Positions 18,053-26,381 of a DNA stretch of 64,000 nucleotides are shown piece by piece. How positions within the stretch are numbered: the stretch's first letter is position 1; every line of letters starts with the position of its first letter. The stretch is from Ignavibacteriales bacterium (GTDB lineage Bacteria; Bacteroidota; Ignavibacteria; Ignavibacteriales; Ignavibacteriaceae). The notes under the pieces were generated by a model. It was not told the origin of the DNA, did no database searches, and worked only from the letters and a program-made list of their open reading frames with translations. Location of the stretch: contig JADJEI010000013.1 of assembly GCA_016709155.1 (NCBI GenBank), positions 310,001 to 374,000 on the forward strand. The letters are read 5' to 3'. Position numbers and translations under genes: made by a program.

Positions 18053-18628
18053 TTGAATAGTCCAATAGGAAAAATAATCGTAGTTGCAGCACCAAGCGGA
18101 GCCGGTAAAACCACGCTTGTCAGAAGTGCTCTGGCAGAGTTTCCGCAAATTGTTTTTTCTATTTCTGCCACAACACGTAAAAAACGCCCGAATGAAAAAG
18201 ACGGAATTGATTATTTCTTTATTACTGAAGAAGAGTTCTTAAATAAAATTGAACAAAACCAATTTGTCGAGTGGGAAAAATTTTACGATTATTATTACGG
18301 CACTTACAAATATTTCGTTGATGATAATATAAACAACGGCAAAAACATTCTCCTTGAGATTGATGTAAAAGGGGCGCTGTCAATAAAAAAAATTTACCCT
18401 GAAGCAAAACTGATTTATATTGCACCGCCGACTAAAGAAGAGTTGATAAATCGCCTTAAAAAAAGGCAGACAGAAACTGATCAGGACCTCAAAAAAAGAA
18501 TTGAGAGAATAGAATTGGAATTGAGTATGAAGGATAAATTTGATTATATTTTAATCAACAATGAATTAAACAAAGCTGCTTCCGAAATGAAAATTTTAAT
18601 AAATAATCTTTTAAATAAAGGAGAATAA
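18053..18628 (+). CDS. gmk: Guanylate kinase
   Basis: 191 residues. Phosphorylates GMP to GDP. P-loop APSGAGKTT at about 12-20, the GMP-binding stretch SATTRKKRPNEKDGIDYFF, and the LLEIDVKGALSIKK segment (Walker-B-like IDVKG). TTG start at 18053 gives the normal N-terminus; no ATG is available before the P-loop. It is followed after five bases by the omega gene, with AAGGAG upstream of that. Confidence 0.95.
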   Translation: MNSPIGKIIVVAAPSGAGKTTLVRSALAEFPQIVFSISATTRKKRPNEKDGIDYFFITEEEFLNKIEQNQFVEWEKFYDYYYGTYKYFVDDNINNGKNILLEIDVKGALSIKKIYPEAKLIYIAPPTKEELINRLKKRQTETDQDLKKRIERIELELSMKDKFDYILINNELNKAASEMKILINNLLNKGE

Positions 18629-18633
18629 ATAAT

Positions 18634-18930
18634 ATGTCAGGTATCGAACCAATTGACTTAAGAGAACTCGATAAAAATGTTGCTAACGTTTACGAAGGTA
18701 TAGTTGTTGCCTCTAAAAGAGCAAGACAGTTGAATGATGAAAACAAAATCGAATTTCAGGCTTTGATCAGCACGATTCCAACTTCCAATGCAACTGATGA
18801 CGACGCAGAGGATATTCTAAATCCGGCTCAATTAAAAATTGCACTGGAACATGAAAAAAAGGACAAACCGCATATTCAAGCCATCAAAGAAGTGTTGGCA
18901 TGTAAATTTCAATACGACTATAAAAAGTAA
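18634..18930 (+). CDS. rpoZ: RNA polymerase omega subunit (Bacteroidota/Chlorobi type)
   Basis: 98 residues. The block NVYEGIVVASKRARQLNDEN is the omega/RPB6 signature, which wraps the beta' C-terminus and aids assembly. Strong AAGGAG six bases before the ATG. The position between gmk and coaBC is the usual one. The C-terminal part (HIQAIKEVLACKFQYDYKK) is the long form found in Bacteroidota relatives. Confidence 0.9.
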   Translation: MSGIEPIDLRELDKNVANVYEGIVVASKRARQLNDENKIEFQALISTIPTSNATDDDAEDILNPAQLKIALEHEKKDKPHIQAIKEVLACKFQYDYKK

Positions 18931-18953
18931 CTTAGAATTTTATTCTAAATGTC

Positions 18954-20183
18954 ATGCATTCCGAAACTCTTAAAGGAAAAAAAATCCTTCTCGGTGTAAC
19001 CGGATGTATAGCTGCTTATAAATCTGCTTTCCTTGTTAGAGAACTTGTTAAATTTGGAGCCGAGGTCAAAGTTGTAATGACTCCCTCGGCTGTTCAATTC
19101 ATCAGCCCCCTTACTTTATCAGCACTTTCCCAAAATAATGTAATTGTAAAAATGTTCCCCGACTCTCAGCAATCAGGAACAGATATGACCACCTGGCATA
19201 TTGATTATGCACTCTGGGCTGACTTAATGATTGTTGCTCCTGCTACAATAAACACTGTTGCAAAAATTGCTGCCGGCTTCGCTGATAATGCACTTACAAC
19301 TCTGGTTACTGCTCTTCGCTGCCCTTTAATCATAGCTCCCGCTGCCGATGTGGATATGTACACTAATCCTATCACAAGGCAGAACCTTGCTAAGCTTGAA
19401 TCATTCGGTCATTACATTGTGCCTGCGGAAGAAGGCGAACTTGCCAGCGGATTAAGGGGGATGGGAAGACTGCCGGAATTAGAGAAAATTATTGATTCTG
19501 TTTCTCTGATACTTTCCGGTTTTCGTAAAGATTTAACCGGACAAAAAATTTTAGTAACCGCCGGACCAACCTTCGAGGATATTGATCCCGTAAGATTTTT
19601 AGGGAACAGATCTTCAGGTAAAATGGGTGTTTCCATTGCCAAAGCTGCATGGCTTCGCGGCGCTGATGTTACTCTGATTGCAGGACCGAATTCGCAATCA
19701 CTTTATCCCGAAATAAAATTAATCAACATTCGTTCTGCGACCGAAATGAAAAAAGCAGTTGATAATGAATTAAAATCAAATAACATTTTGATTATGGCTG
19801 CTGCAGTTGCCGACTTCAAGCCGATCAAAGTTGCTGATAGAAAAATCAAAAAAGATATTAAACCGTTCTCGCTTCAACTTACGCTTACTGCTGATATTCT
19901 GTCCTCACTCAAAAAGGAAAATAAATTCGTCGCTGGATTTGCACTCGAAACCGATAATGAATTGAAGAATGCAAAAACGAAAATGGCTGCTAAAAATCTC
20001 GATATGATTATTTTAAATTCATTGAATGATAAAAAAAGTGGTTTTGAATACGATTCAAATAAAATTACCATCCTTAACAAGTCAGGGAGAGTTACCAAAC
20101 TTTCGCTGATGTCTAAATTTTCCGCAGCCAATAAAATCCTTTCTGAAATTATTAATAACATTTCAAATTCATCCTCAGTATGA
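18954..20183 (+). CDS. coaBC: Bifunctional phosphopantothenoylcysteine decarboxylase/synthetase
   Basis: 409 residues; two coenzyme A steps fused. The CoaC half (1-190) has GVTGCIAAYKSAFLVREL, the active-site His in TTWHIDYA, the FMN site APATINTVAKIAAGFADNAL and PAADVDMYTNP. The CoaB half has TAGPTFEDIDPVRFLGNRSS, SGKMGVSIAKAA, the AAVADFKP motif and the KI/KKDI segment that binds the acyl-cytidylate. Length is normal. It overlaps the glycosylase start by four bases (ATGA), so they are translationally coupled. Confidence 0.96.
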   Translation: MHSETLKGKKILLGVTGCIAAYKSAFLVRELVKFGAEVKVVMTPSAVQFISPLTLSALSQNNVIVKMFPDSQQSGTDMTTWHIDYALWADLMIVAPATINTVAKIAAGFADNALTTLVTALRCPLIIAPAADVDMYTNPITRQNLAKLESFGHYIVPAEEGELASGLRGMGRLPELEKIIDSVSLILSGFRKDLTGQKILVTAGPTFEDIDPVRFLGNRSSGKMGVSIAKAAWLRGADVTLIAGPNSQSLYPEIKLINIRSATEMKKAVDNELKSNNILIMAAAVADFKPIKVADRKIKKDIKPFSLQLTLTADILSSLKKENKFVAGFALETDNELKNAKTKMAAKNLDMIILNSLNDKKSGFEYDSNKITILNKSGRVTKLSLMSKFSAANKILSEIINNISNSSSV

Positions 20184-20980
20184 ATCAAAAACAGAAAGAA
20201 ATTCTAATCAGCTCATTAGAACTTCAAAAAGAAATTTTTGGTGATGAACTTTTCGCTTCAAAAGAGAATCTAAAAAGAAAAACTGAAATAGTTTACGAGA
20301 CACCTAAATCTAAAAACAAAAAATCAACTGCCGAAAAAATCGAATTGCCAAAACCTGCTGCCCCCTCTAAAGTCAAAGAACCTCAAGTAGAAATATTTAA
20401 TGCTACAAAAGAACCTTGGAGTGATTCAATCTCGCTCGATGAATTAAATAAACGGATTTGTAATTGCACCAAATGCGATCTACACAAAGGACGCAACAAG
20501 TTTGTATTTGGTTCCGGCAATCCCGATGCAGACGTAATGGTAATTGGCGAAGGTCCCGGCGCAGAAGAGGATAAGCAAGGGCTTCCTTTCGTCGGAAGAG
20601 CAGGGCAGTTGCTTACCGATATTCTAAAAGCAATAAAATTCTCCCGTGATGAAGTTTATATCGGCAACATAGTTAAATGCCGCCCGCCCGAAAACCGTAC
20701 ACCTACCCCCATTGAAATGGAAACATGTATTCCATATTTGAAAAAACAAATTGAGCTGATAAAACCGAAAGCAATTTTATGTCTCGGTTTAACAGCTGCA
20801 CAAGGCTTGTTAAAAAAGAAAGACTCGCTGACAAATATGCGCGGCAAAGTTTTTCTTTATGAAGGAATAAAAGCGATGGTTACCTATCATCCCGCAGCAC
20901 TCTTGCGAAACCCAAATTGGAAAAAAGGCTGCTGGGAAGATGTAAAGCAATTCCGGAAAATGTTTGATGAGATAGTTTAA
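20180..20980 (+). CDS. Uracil-DNA glycosylase, family 4 (Fe-S)
   Basis: 266 residues. Removes uracil from DNA. Motif 1 is GEGPGAEEDKQGLPFVG and motif 3 TYHPAALLRNP. Cys96, Cys99, Cys167 and Cys183 match the four ligands of the [4Fe-4S] cluster of family 4 (TTUDGA-type) enzymes. The first ~80 residues are a charged, Lys/Pro-rich extension not needed for the fold; such extensions occur in the phage-polymerase-like subgroup. Coupled to coaBC by an ATGA overlap, and the last gene of the yicC operon before the cassette-like insert. Confidence 0.93.
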   Translation: MNQKQKEILISSLELQKEIFGDELFASKENLKRKTEIVYETPKSKNKKSTAEKIELPKPAAPSKVKEPQVEIFNATKEPWSDSISLDELNKRICNCTKCDLHKGRNKFVFGSGNPDADVMVIGEGPGAEEDKQGLPFVGRAGQLLTDILKAIKFSRDEVYIGNIVKCRPPENRTPTPIEMETCIPYLKKQIELIKPKAILCLGLTAAQGLLKKKDSLTNMRGKVFLYEGIKAMVTYHPAALLRNPNWKKGCWEDVKQFRKMFDEIV

Positions 20981-21029
20981 AATAGCTTTTCATAAAAATT
21001 TTAATCAATGATTAAAGCAAAATTAATTC

Positions 21030-21117
21030 AATGACTAACACTGGAAAAAGTTCTGTTATTCATACCGATGGGAGGGATAAATACAATATTGTGCAAAGAA
21101 TTTTGTTAGCGGTCATT
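21030..21117. other. Weak attC-like boundary upstream of the S41-TPR gene
   Basis: AATGACTAACA (21030-21040) and TGTTAGCGGTCATT (21104-21117) form inverted ends with a 3-base offset, 88 bases overall. CTAACA and TGTTAG resemble the outer boxes of an integron recombination site. The interior shows little pairing, so this is only suggestive on its own; it gains weight from the better site at 22834-22963. Confidence 0.3.
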
Positions 21118-21171
21118 GTAAGACTGACAAGACGAGTTTAGAAAGACTAATATCAAAAAAAACTGAAATAA

Positions 21172-22818
21172 ATGAAAAATATAATATTGACCATTTTAAT
21201 GACCACCATCTGCAATACATTATCTGCACAAGTCATTCCCGATTTTAGTAGAGATATAAATTTTGCCGAAAGCAAATTACTTGAAATACATCCAAAACTA
21301 AGATTTGATGTAAAGGAACAAGAAAAGGTAAAACAAGCATTTTTAAGACTAAAAACAAAAGCAAATAAATTGACTGTACAGCAATTTAACATTGAATTGG
21401 TAAGGATTTTTGCATTATTAAATGATGGTCATACTATGGTTGTACTTGACACTAACCAACAATGGCTACCGTTTCGTTTATATCAGTTTGCAGACGGCCT
21501 ATATATAACAGCAATTGAAGAAAATAAAAAACAATTTCTAGGAGCAAGGGTGGATCGTATCGGTAACTTGTCATGGAAAGAAGCTGTACAAATAGTAAAA
21601 CCTTTCATCTCGGCAGATAATGAATGGTGGGTTAAAGAAAAAGCACCTATTTTTCTTTCTTCAGTTGATTTGCTGCAATTTGTGAATATTACTACAAACA
21701 AAACGGTTGAACTAACAGTTGAAAAAAACGGCAAGAAAGAAGTCCTTTCTTTTGAAGCAAGATCTGGAGATTATAAACATATACGTTGGATGGGATGGGG
21801 TGAAATGTTTGGTCCATTTATAAACCTGGCAGCCTTTAAACCTGAATATCTTTCTTTTGATTTTAGGGAAAACAAGCCTGAAATACCTTTGCATTTACGC
21901 TTAAGACAACCATATCATTTCAATTTTATTGATTCAACAAAAACTTTATTTTTTCAATATAATTTTGTTCAAAGAAATTGGGATGATTTGACAAGCAAAC
22001 ATTTTTTTGATTCACTATTTAATTATGCTGATTTACACAAAATAGATATTAAACGGTTTGTAATTGACATACGATACAATAGTGGTGGTGATGGAACCCT
22101 CCTTAAACCATTTATTTTACACCTGATGCAAAGACCTTGGTTACAAGAATACGGAAAACTTTTTGTAATTACTGGTAGAAAAACATTTAGTGCAGGAATT
22201 ATGGCCTATTCAGAACTTATAAAATATTCCAATGCGATTTTTATTGGAGAACCTGGTGGTGCAGGTCGGAACCATTATGGCGATGCTACAGAATTAGAAT
22301 TACCAGATACAAAAATAAGATTTCAGATTTCCACTCTTTTTTGGCAAACTGGCTTTCCTTCAGATACTTCTCACTTTTTCGCTCCAGATTTTCCAGTCAG
22401 TTATGAAGCATTAACTTATTTTAGTGGTGAAGATGATGCAATGGCAACTATTGATAAAGGTCTTATAAAACTAACAAACTTGGTAAGAAGTAAAACAAAT
22501 GATGAAGTAAAACTTGCCTACAAAAATTACAAACAGTGGTTTCAAACACACGAATACTGGTGGAAACCCTTTTCTGAAGATGAAATGAATACGGCAGGTT
22601 ATGACTTACTTGGTATTGGTAAAATTAAAGAAGCCATTACAGCTTTTGAACTGAATTCAGTGGAATATCCTGATTCATGGAATGCTTGGGACAGCCTTGG
22701 AGAAGCATATTATGCAAATGAAGAAATAGAGAAGTCTATATTTGCTTATGAAAAGTCCTTAAAATTGAACCCTAATAATTCTTCAGCTATAAAAATGTTA
22801 AAGAAAATGCGTGACTAA
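21172..22818 (+). CDS. S41-like peptidase-fold protein with C-terminal TPR
   Basis: 548 residues. Signal peptide (1-20, LSAQ), then a tail-specific-protease-like region: LVRIFALLNDGHTMVVLD near the start, FVIDIRYNSGGDGTLLKPFI, the TGRKTFSAGIMAYSELIKYS helix with the candidate catalytic Ser, and GEPGGAGRNHYGDA. The last ~70 residues hold two TPR units (NAWDSLGEAYYANEEIEKSI). S41 enzymes use a Ser-Lys pair; I cannot place the Lys with confidence. Codon choice is more AT-rich than the neighbours, and the gene lies between two attC-like boundaries, which suggests lateral arrival. Confidence 0.8.
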   Translation: MKNIILTILMTTICNTLSAQVIPDFSRDINFAESKLLEIHPKLRFDVKEQEKVKQAFLRLKTKANKLTVQQFNIELVRIFALLNDGHTMVVLDTNQQWLPFRLYQFADGLYITAIEENKKQFLGARVDRIGNLSWKEAVQIVKPFISADNEWWVKEKAPIFLSSVDLLQFVNITTNKTVELTVEKNGKKEVLSFEARSGDYKHIRWMGWGEMFGPFINLAAFKPEYLSFDFRENKPEIPLHLRLRQPYHFNFIDSTKTLFFQYNFVQRNWDDLTSKHFFDSLFNYADLHKIDIKRFVIDIRYNSGGDGTLLKPFILHLMQRPWLQEYGKLFVITGRKTFSAGIMAYSELIKYSNAIFIGEPGGAGRNHYGDATELELPDTKIRFQISTLFWQTGFPSDTSHFFAPDFPVSYEALTYFSGEDDAMATIDKGLIKLTNLVRSKTNDEVKLAYKNYKQWFQTHEYWWKPFSEDEMNTAGYDLLGIGKIKEAITAFELNSVEYPDSWNAWDSLGEAYYANEEIEKSIFAYEKSLKLNPNNSSAIKMLKKMRD

Positions 22819-22833
22819 AACAAAAACAACAAA

Positions 22834-22963
22834 CCGCTAACAAAGGCTATATGCAATTAGGGTTTCAGTGATAATTCAAGCATTTTACCCCGCATAAGAT
22901 TTCGTGTAAGTGGACAGGAAGAAGCCCGCAATCACTTACTGCATATAGCCTCAACCGTTATGC
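22834..22963. other. Integron attC-like palindromic site
   Basis: CCGCTAACAA (left, 22834) and CAACCGTTATGC (right end, 22963) give R''/R'-like boxes. Just inside, AGGCTATATGCA (22844-22855) pairs perfectly with TGCATATAGCCT (22940-22951), and AGTGAT (22867-22872) with ATCACT (22931-22936). The arms carry unpaired bases between the boxes, as in attC sites, and the total length (about 130) is within the attC range. It sits between two small AT-rich genes. No integrase gene is present in the window. Confidence 0.6.
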
Positions 22964-23001
22964 ACAACACGTGGACAAAAAATAGCTGACAAATTATAAT
23001 T

Positions 23002-23442
23002 ATGAAACAAATAACACTACTATTATTGATTGGGTTTGGACTGTGGGTAGGTTGTTCTCAATCCATTGAAAAAGATGACCCGCAAAAATTAAAGGACATG
23101 CTTGTTGACTATTTTGACGGAATTAAAAATGTAGATTTAAAAAAGATGAACGAAAACACAACTACTGATTATTTACTTTTTGAAAGCGGAAAAATTTGGA
23201 ACAACGATAGTCTTTATAGACATCTCCAAAATCGTACTGATACAAGGATTAAGTTTCGATTTGATAACTTTAAAATTTACGTGGACAATGAAAGTGGACA
23301 CATTTCATATTTCAATTATGGTGACTTCTATGTTGGTGATACTTTGCGTAACACAAAGGAATGGGTAGAGAACGCAACATTCAGGAAAGAACAGGGTAAG
23401 TGGAAAATAGATTTTTTACAATCAACCTTAAAAAGTAAATGA
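23002..23442 (+). CDS. Small lipoprotein, NTF2/SnoaL-like fold
   Basis: 146 residues with a lipoprotein signal (LLLIGFGLWVGC, Cys near residue 18). The mature part reads like a DUF4440/NTF2-like domain: LKDMLVDYFDGIKNVDLKKM at its start, FKIYVDNESGHISYFNYGDF, and WVENATFRKEQGKWKIDFLQ at the end. Members bind small ligands or act as enzymes; no specific role can be assigned. It begins 39 bases after the attC-like site, which fits a promoterless cassette gene. No second site is seen after it. Confidence 0.7.
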   Translation: MKQITLLLLIGFGLWVGCSQSIEKDDPQKLKDMLVDYFDGIKNVDLKKMNENTTTDYLLFESGKIWNNDSLYRHLQNRTDTRIKFRFDNFKIYVDNESGHISYFNYGDFYVGDTLRNTKEWVENATFRKEQGKWKIDFLQSTLKSK

Positions 23443-23641
23443 ATAAGTGACTTCGGTACACAAAAGAGAATTTATAATAGGTGCCCATAGTTTTATCATT
23501 CCCCAAACTTCGGCGCATGATGGAAGAATCCCATCCTTCCAAATACGACAAACTCTCTCTCCCAAATAGAAACCTTAAACTTCTTTGACATAACTGTCAT
23601 ACTAATTGATAAAAATGTCACACTCCATTAGCAAACTCGTA
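23443..23641. other. Intergenic sequence ahead of the repeat array
   Basis: No reading frame with a start site. It holds a promoter-like pair (TTGACA at 23585-23590, 17-base spacer, GATAAA at 23608-23613) and a small palindrome TGACATAACTGTCA overlapping it. The segment just before 23642 may be a decayed extra repeat unit. Confidence 0.35.
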
Positions 23642-23871
23642 ACTGCCAGTATGAAAAGCCCACTGCCGAAGTAAAAAAGCGCACTGCAAAGTTGAAAAAG
23701 CTTACTACCGAGGTAAAAAAGTCCACTGCAAAGTTGAAAAAGCTTACTACCGAAGTAAAAAAGTTCACTGCAAAGTTGAAAGAGCCCACTGCCGAAGTAA
23801 AAAAGCCAACTGCCAAAGTAAAAAAGCCAACTGCCAAAGCAAAAATCCCAACTGCAACAATGAAAATTCTT
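23642..23871. repeat. 21-bp tandem array (11 units), array 2
   Basis: Eleven consecutive units of 21 bases (the first is 20), each starting ACTGCC or ACTGCA and ending in AAAAAG plus three bases. Two variants alternate for the middle six units: ACTRCCGARGTAAAAAAG and ACTGCAAAGTTGAAAAAG. Units at 23683-23724 and 23725-23766 are 42-base duplicates differing at two positions. Every unit has an A4-A6 tract at the same phase. Both strands stay open in one frame only because the period is a multiple of three; no start with a ribosome site exists, so no protein is called. dnaB starts 149 bases later. Between lies AT-rich filler with ATTGTACATTGTAAATTGT. Confidence 0.85.
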
Positions 23872-24020
23872 TCATCCATTAAATTCCTAATTCTAAATTC
23901 TACATTGTACATTGTAAATTGTCTATTACCTTATTTACATTAAACAATTTTTATACGATATTTGAACCCCGAATCATCGGAAAAATTTAATTGTATTAAT
24001 TCGAAAGAGATTTACAGTAA

Positions 24021-25457
24021 TTGGCTAAAGCAAAAAATTATATATCATCAGAAATTGATAAACTCATTCCCGCAGACGTGAAGCCGCCTGCTGCTCCGGA
24101 AATAGAAGCTTCAGTACTCGGCGCAATGCTGATTGAAAAAGAAGCCGTACCCAAAGCATTGGAATTACTCACCCCCTCCAGTTTTTATCTCAAAGCACAT
24201 CGCCTGATATTCGAGGCAATGGTCAGCCTGTTCGAATCAAGCGAACCGATTGACACAGTAACGCTTTACGAAGAACTGAAAAAGAGAGAACAAATAGAAG
24301 ACGTCGGTGGTGCAGTTTACCTCAGCAAACTTTCACAAAATATTTCTTCTGCTGCCAACATAGAATTCCACGCAAAAATTATTTTAGAAAAAGAAATTTT
24401 AAGAGGATTGATTTCCAGCTCACACGAAATTGCAAGAGCAGCATACTCCGGCACTGATGATGCATTTGAAATATTAGACCGTGCCGAAAGAAAAATATTT
24501 GAAATAACAGAATCACATCTGAAAACATCCTTCAAGTCAATGGATAGAGCAGTCCGCGAAGCTCTCGAATACATTGAAGCAATTCATTCATCTTCCACAC
24601 AAAAATTTTCTGTTCCCACCGGCTTTTATGAATTAGACGAAATGCTCGGCGGCTTGCAAAAATCCGATCTTGTTATTATAGCTGCAAGACCCTCCATGGG
24701 AAAAACTGCACTCGCACTATCATTGGCTCGTAATGCTGCAATTGATCATCAAGTGCCGATTGGAATTTTCAGTCTTGAAATGTCCACAATGCAATTGATA
24801 ATTCGTTTACTTTGCGCCGAAGGAAGACTTAATGCGCACTTAGTCCGAACCGGAAAACTTCCGCAGGAGGAGGGAAGAAAGCTAAGTAAAAACGTACATA
24901 AATTAATTAACGCTCCAATTTATATTGACGATACTCCGTCACAAACTGTTCTTGAGATAAGAGCGAAAGCAAGAAGATTAAAAAGCGAAAAAAATATTGG
25001 GTTGATTATAATTGACTATCTGCAGTTGATGCAGGGACCTTCAAATGCGGAATCTCGTGAGCGGGAAATATCTCACATCTCACGCTCGCTTAAAGCACTC
25101 GCTAAAGAATTAAACATTCCCGTCCTGGCTTTATCACAGTTAAATCGTTCGGTGGAAACAAGAACTGATAAACGCCCCCTGCTTTCAGATTTACGCGAGT
25201 CAGGTTCAATTGAACAGGATGCAGATGTCGTTATCTTTTTAAATCGCCCGGAGCAAAATGGAATTAAAAATTTTGACGATGAGAATAAAACTCCAACAGA
25301 AGGAATCGCTGAAGTCATCATTGGCAAGCAGCGAAATGGTCCTACAGGTGAAGTGAGATTAGCATTTATAAAAGAGTATGCTCGTTTTGAAAACTTAGCT
25401 CATCAAAGACAGATTCAGGAGTATGCTGCTGTCCAAACTGACGATGATATTATTTGA
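24021..25457 (+). CDS. dnaB: Replicative DNA helicase
   Basis: 478 residues. N-terminal primase-interaction domain (PPAAPEIEASVLGAMLIEKE to about 170) and a RecA-like hexameric helicase domain with Walker A AARPSMGKTALAL (about 225), IGLIIIDYLQLM as Walker B, VLALSQLNRSVE as motif H3, and SGSIEQDADVV near the arginine finger. It unwinds DNA at the fork. TTG start at 24021 follows AAAGAGAT and gives the family N-terminus; no better ATG exists. No intein. It overlaps the next frame only in its 5' leader. Confidence 0.96.
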   Translation: MAKAKNYISSEIDKLIPADVKPPAAPEIEASVLGAMLIEKEAVPKALELLTPSSFYLKAHRLIFEAMVSLFESSEPIDTVTLYEELKKREQIEDVGGAVYLSKLSQNISSAANIEFHAKIILEKEILRGLISSSHEIARAAYSGTDDAFEILDRAERKIFEITESHLKTSFKSMDRAVREALEYIEAIHSSSTQKFSVPTGFYELDEMLGGLQKSDLVIIAARPSMGKTALALSLARNAAIDHQVPIGIFSLEMSTMQLIIRLLCAEGRLNAHLVRTGKLPQEEGRKLSKNVHKLINAPIYIDDTPSQTVLEIRAKARRLKSEKNIGLIIIDYLQLMQGPSNAESREREISHISRSLKALAKELNIPVLALSQLNRSVETRTDKRPLLSDLRESGSIEQDADVVIFLNRPEQNGIKNFDDENKTPTEGIAEVIIGKQRNGPTGEVRLAFIKEYARFENLAHQRQIQEYAAVQTDDDII

Positions 25458-25492
25458 CGGAAAATCTATTATCCGATCAACGGTGGAAAAAA

Positions 25493-26368
25493 ATGAAATT
25501 GACTAAAGCTGCGTTGTTAATCTTTTTATTATTTATTTCAGTAGGTTTATCTGCACAGGTATTTTCCGAATCCGATGTAGAAATTTGTAATTCGAAATTC
25601 GACCTTGCTTTTGAAAAATCGCTTAGTCAAAAACCAATCAACGAAATAATAAGTGAAGTAGCAAAAACATTTCTCGGTGCTGATTATAAAGCCTCAACTC
25701 TCGAAAACTCAAGTGATGAAAATTTGGTGATCAATCTATCTGCGTTTGATTGCACAACATTTATCGAAAACGTAATTGCTATTTCAAGATGCATCCAAAG
25801 AAATAAAACTACATTTGAAGATTATCTTGCGGAGTTGCAGTTTATTCGTTATAGGGATGGGCAAATTGATCAATACCCTTCACGCCTGCATTATTTTTCT
25901 GATTGGATTTTTAATAACTCAAACAAAAAAATCTGCAATGATATAACTAAAAATCTTGGCGGTGTACCAATTTCATTTCCTGTAAATTATATAACAACTC
26001 ATCCCGATAGTTATTCGCAATTGAAAGCAAACGAAGAATTTATTTCGTTAATTCGAAAACAAGAAAAAGAAATAAGCAGTCGAATGTATTATTTCATTCC
26101 CAAAAGTTCCATAAAAGAAGTTGATGAAAAAATAAATGATGGTGATTTGATAGCTTTCACGACAAATATTGATGGACTTGATATCGGTCATGTTGGTTTG
26201 GCGATCAGGATGGGGGATGGTAAAATTCATTTACTTCACGCTCCGGTTGTCGGCTCTAAAGTTCAAATTTCTGAATTACCACTATCGGATTACATTAATA
26301 AAGTAAAGAAGCACACGGGAATTATCGTCGTTCGATTAATTGATGTAAACTCTGCCGGGTTGAAATAA
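25493..26368 (+). CDS. DUF1460-type N-acetylmuramoyl-L-alanine amidase-like protein
   Basis: 291 residues from the ATG at 25493 (GGTGG upstream). Signal peptide (LLIFLLFISVGLSAQ). The mature protein matches the NlpC/P60-like DUF1460 family: nucleophile region LSAFDCTTFIENVIAIS, middle FIRYRDGQIDQYPSRLHYFS, and GLDIGHVGLAIRMGDGKIHL with the His. These secreted enzymes cut or recycle peptidoglycan stem peptides in Bacteroidota. An in-frame start 13 codons earlier overlaps dnaB and would spoil the signal peptide, so it was not used. Confidence 0.85.
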   Translation: MKLTKAALLIFLLFISVGLSAQVFSESDVEICNSKFDLAFEKSLSQKPINEIISEVAKTFLGADYKASTLENSSDENLVINLSAFDCTTFIENVIAISRCIQRNKTTFEDYLAELQFIRYRDGQIDQYPSRLHYFSDWIFNNSNKKICNDITKNLGGVPISFPVNYITTHPDSYSQLKANEEFISLIRKQEKEISSRMYYFIPKSSIKEVDEKINDGDLIAFTTNIDGLDIGHVGLAIRMGDGKIHLLHAPVVGSKVQISELPLSDYINKVKKHTGIIVVRLIDVNSAGLK

Positions 26369-26381
26369 TTTACTAATTATC

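Noticed and set aside
23628..23943. Open frames on both strands across repeat array 2 (Lys/Thr/Ala heptads on plus, Phe/Val/Ala on minus)
   Set aside because: Both strands stay open from the same repeat. The plus-strand resemblance to Lys/Ala-rich histone-like proteins is an effect of AAAAAG tracts; no start site.
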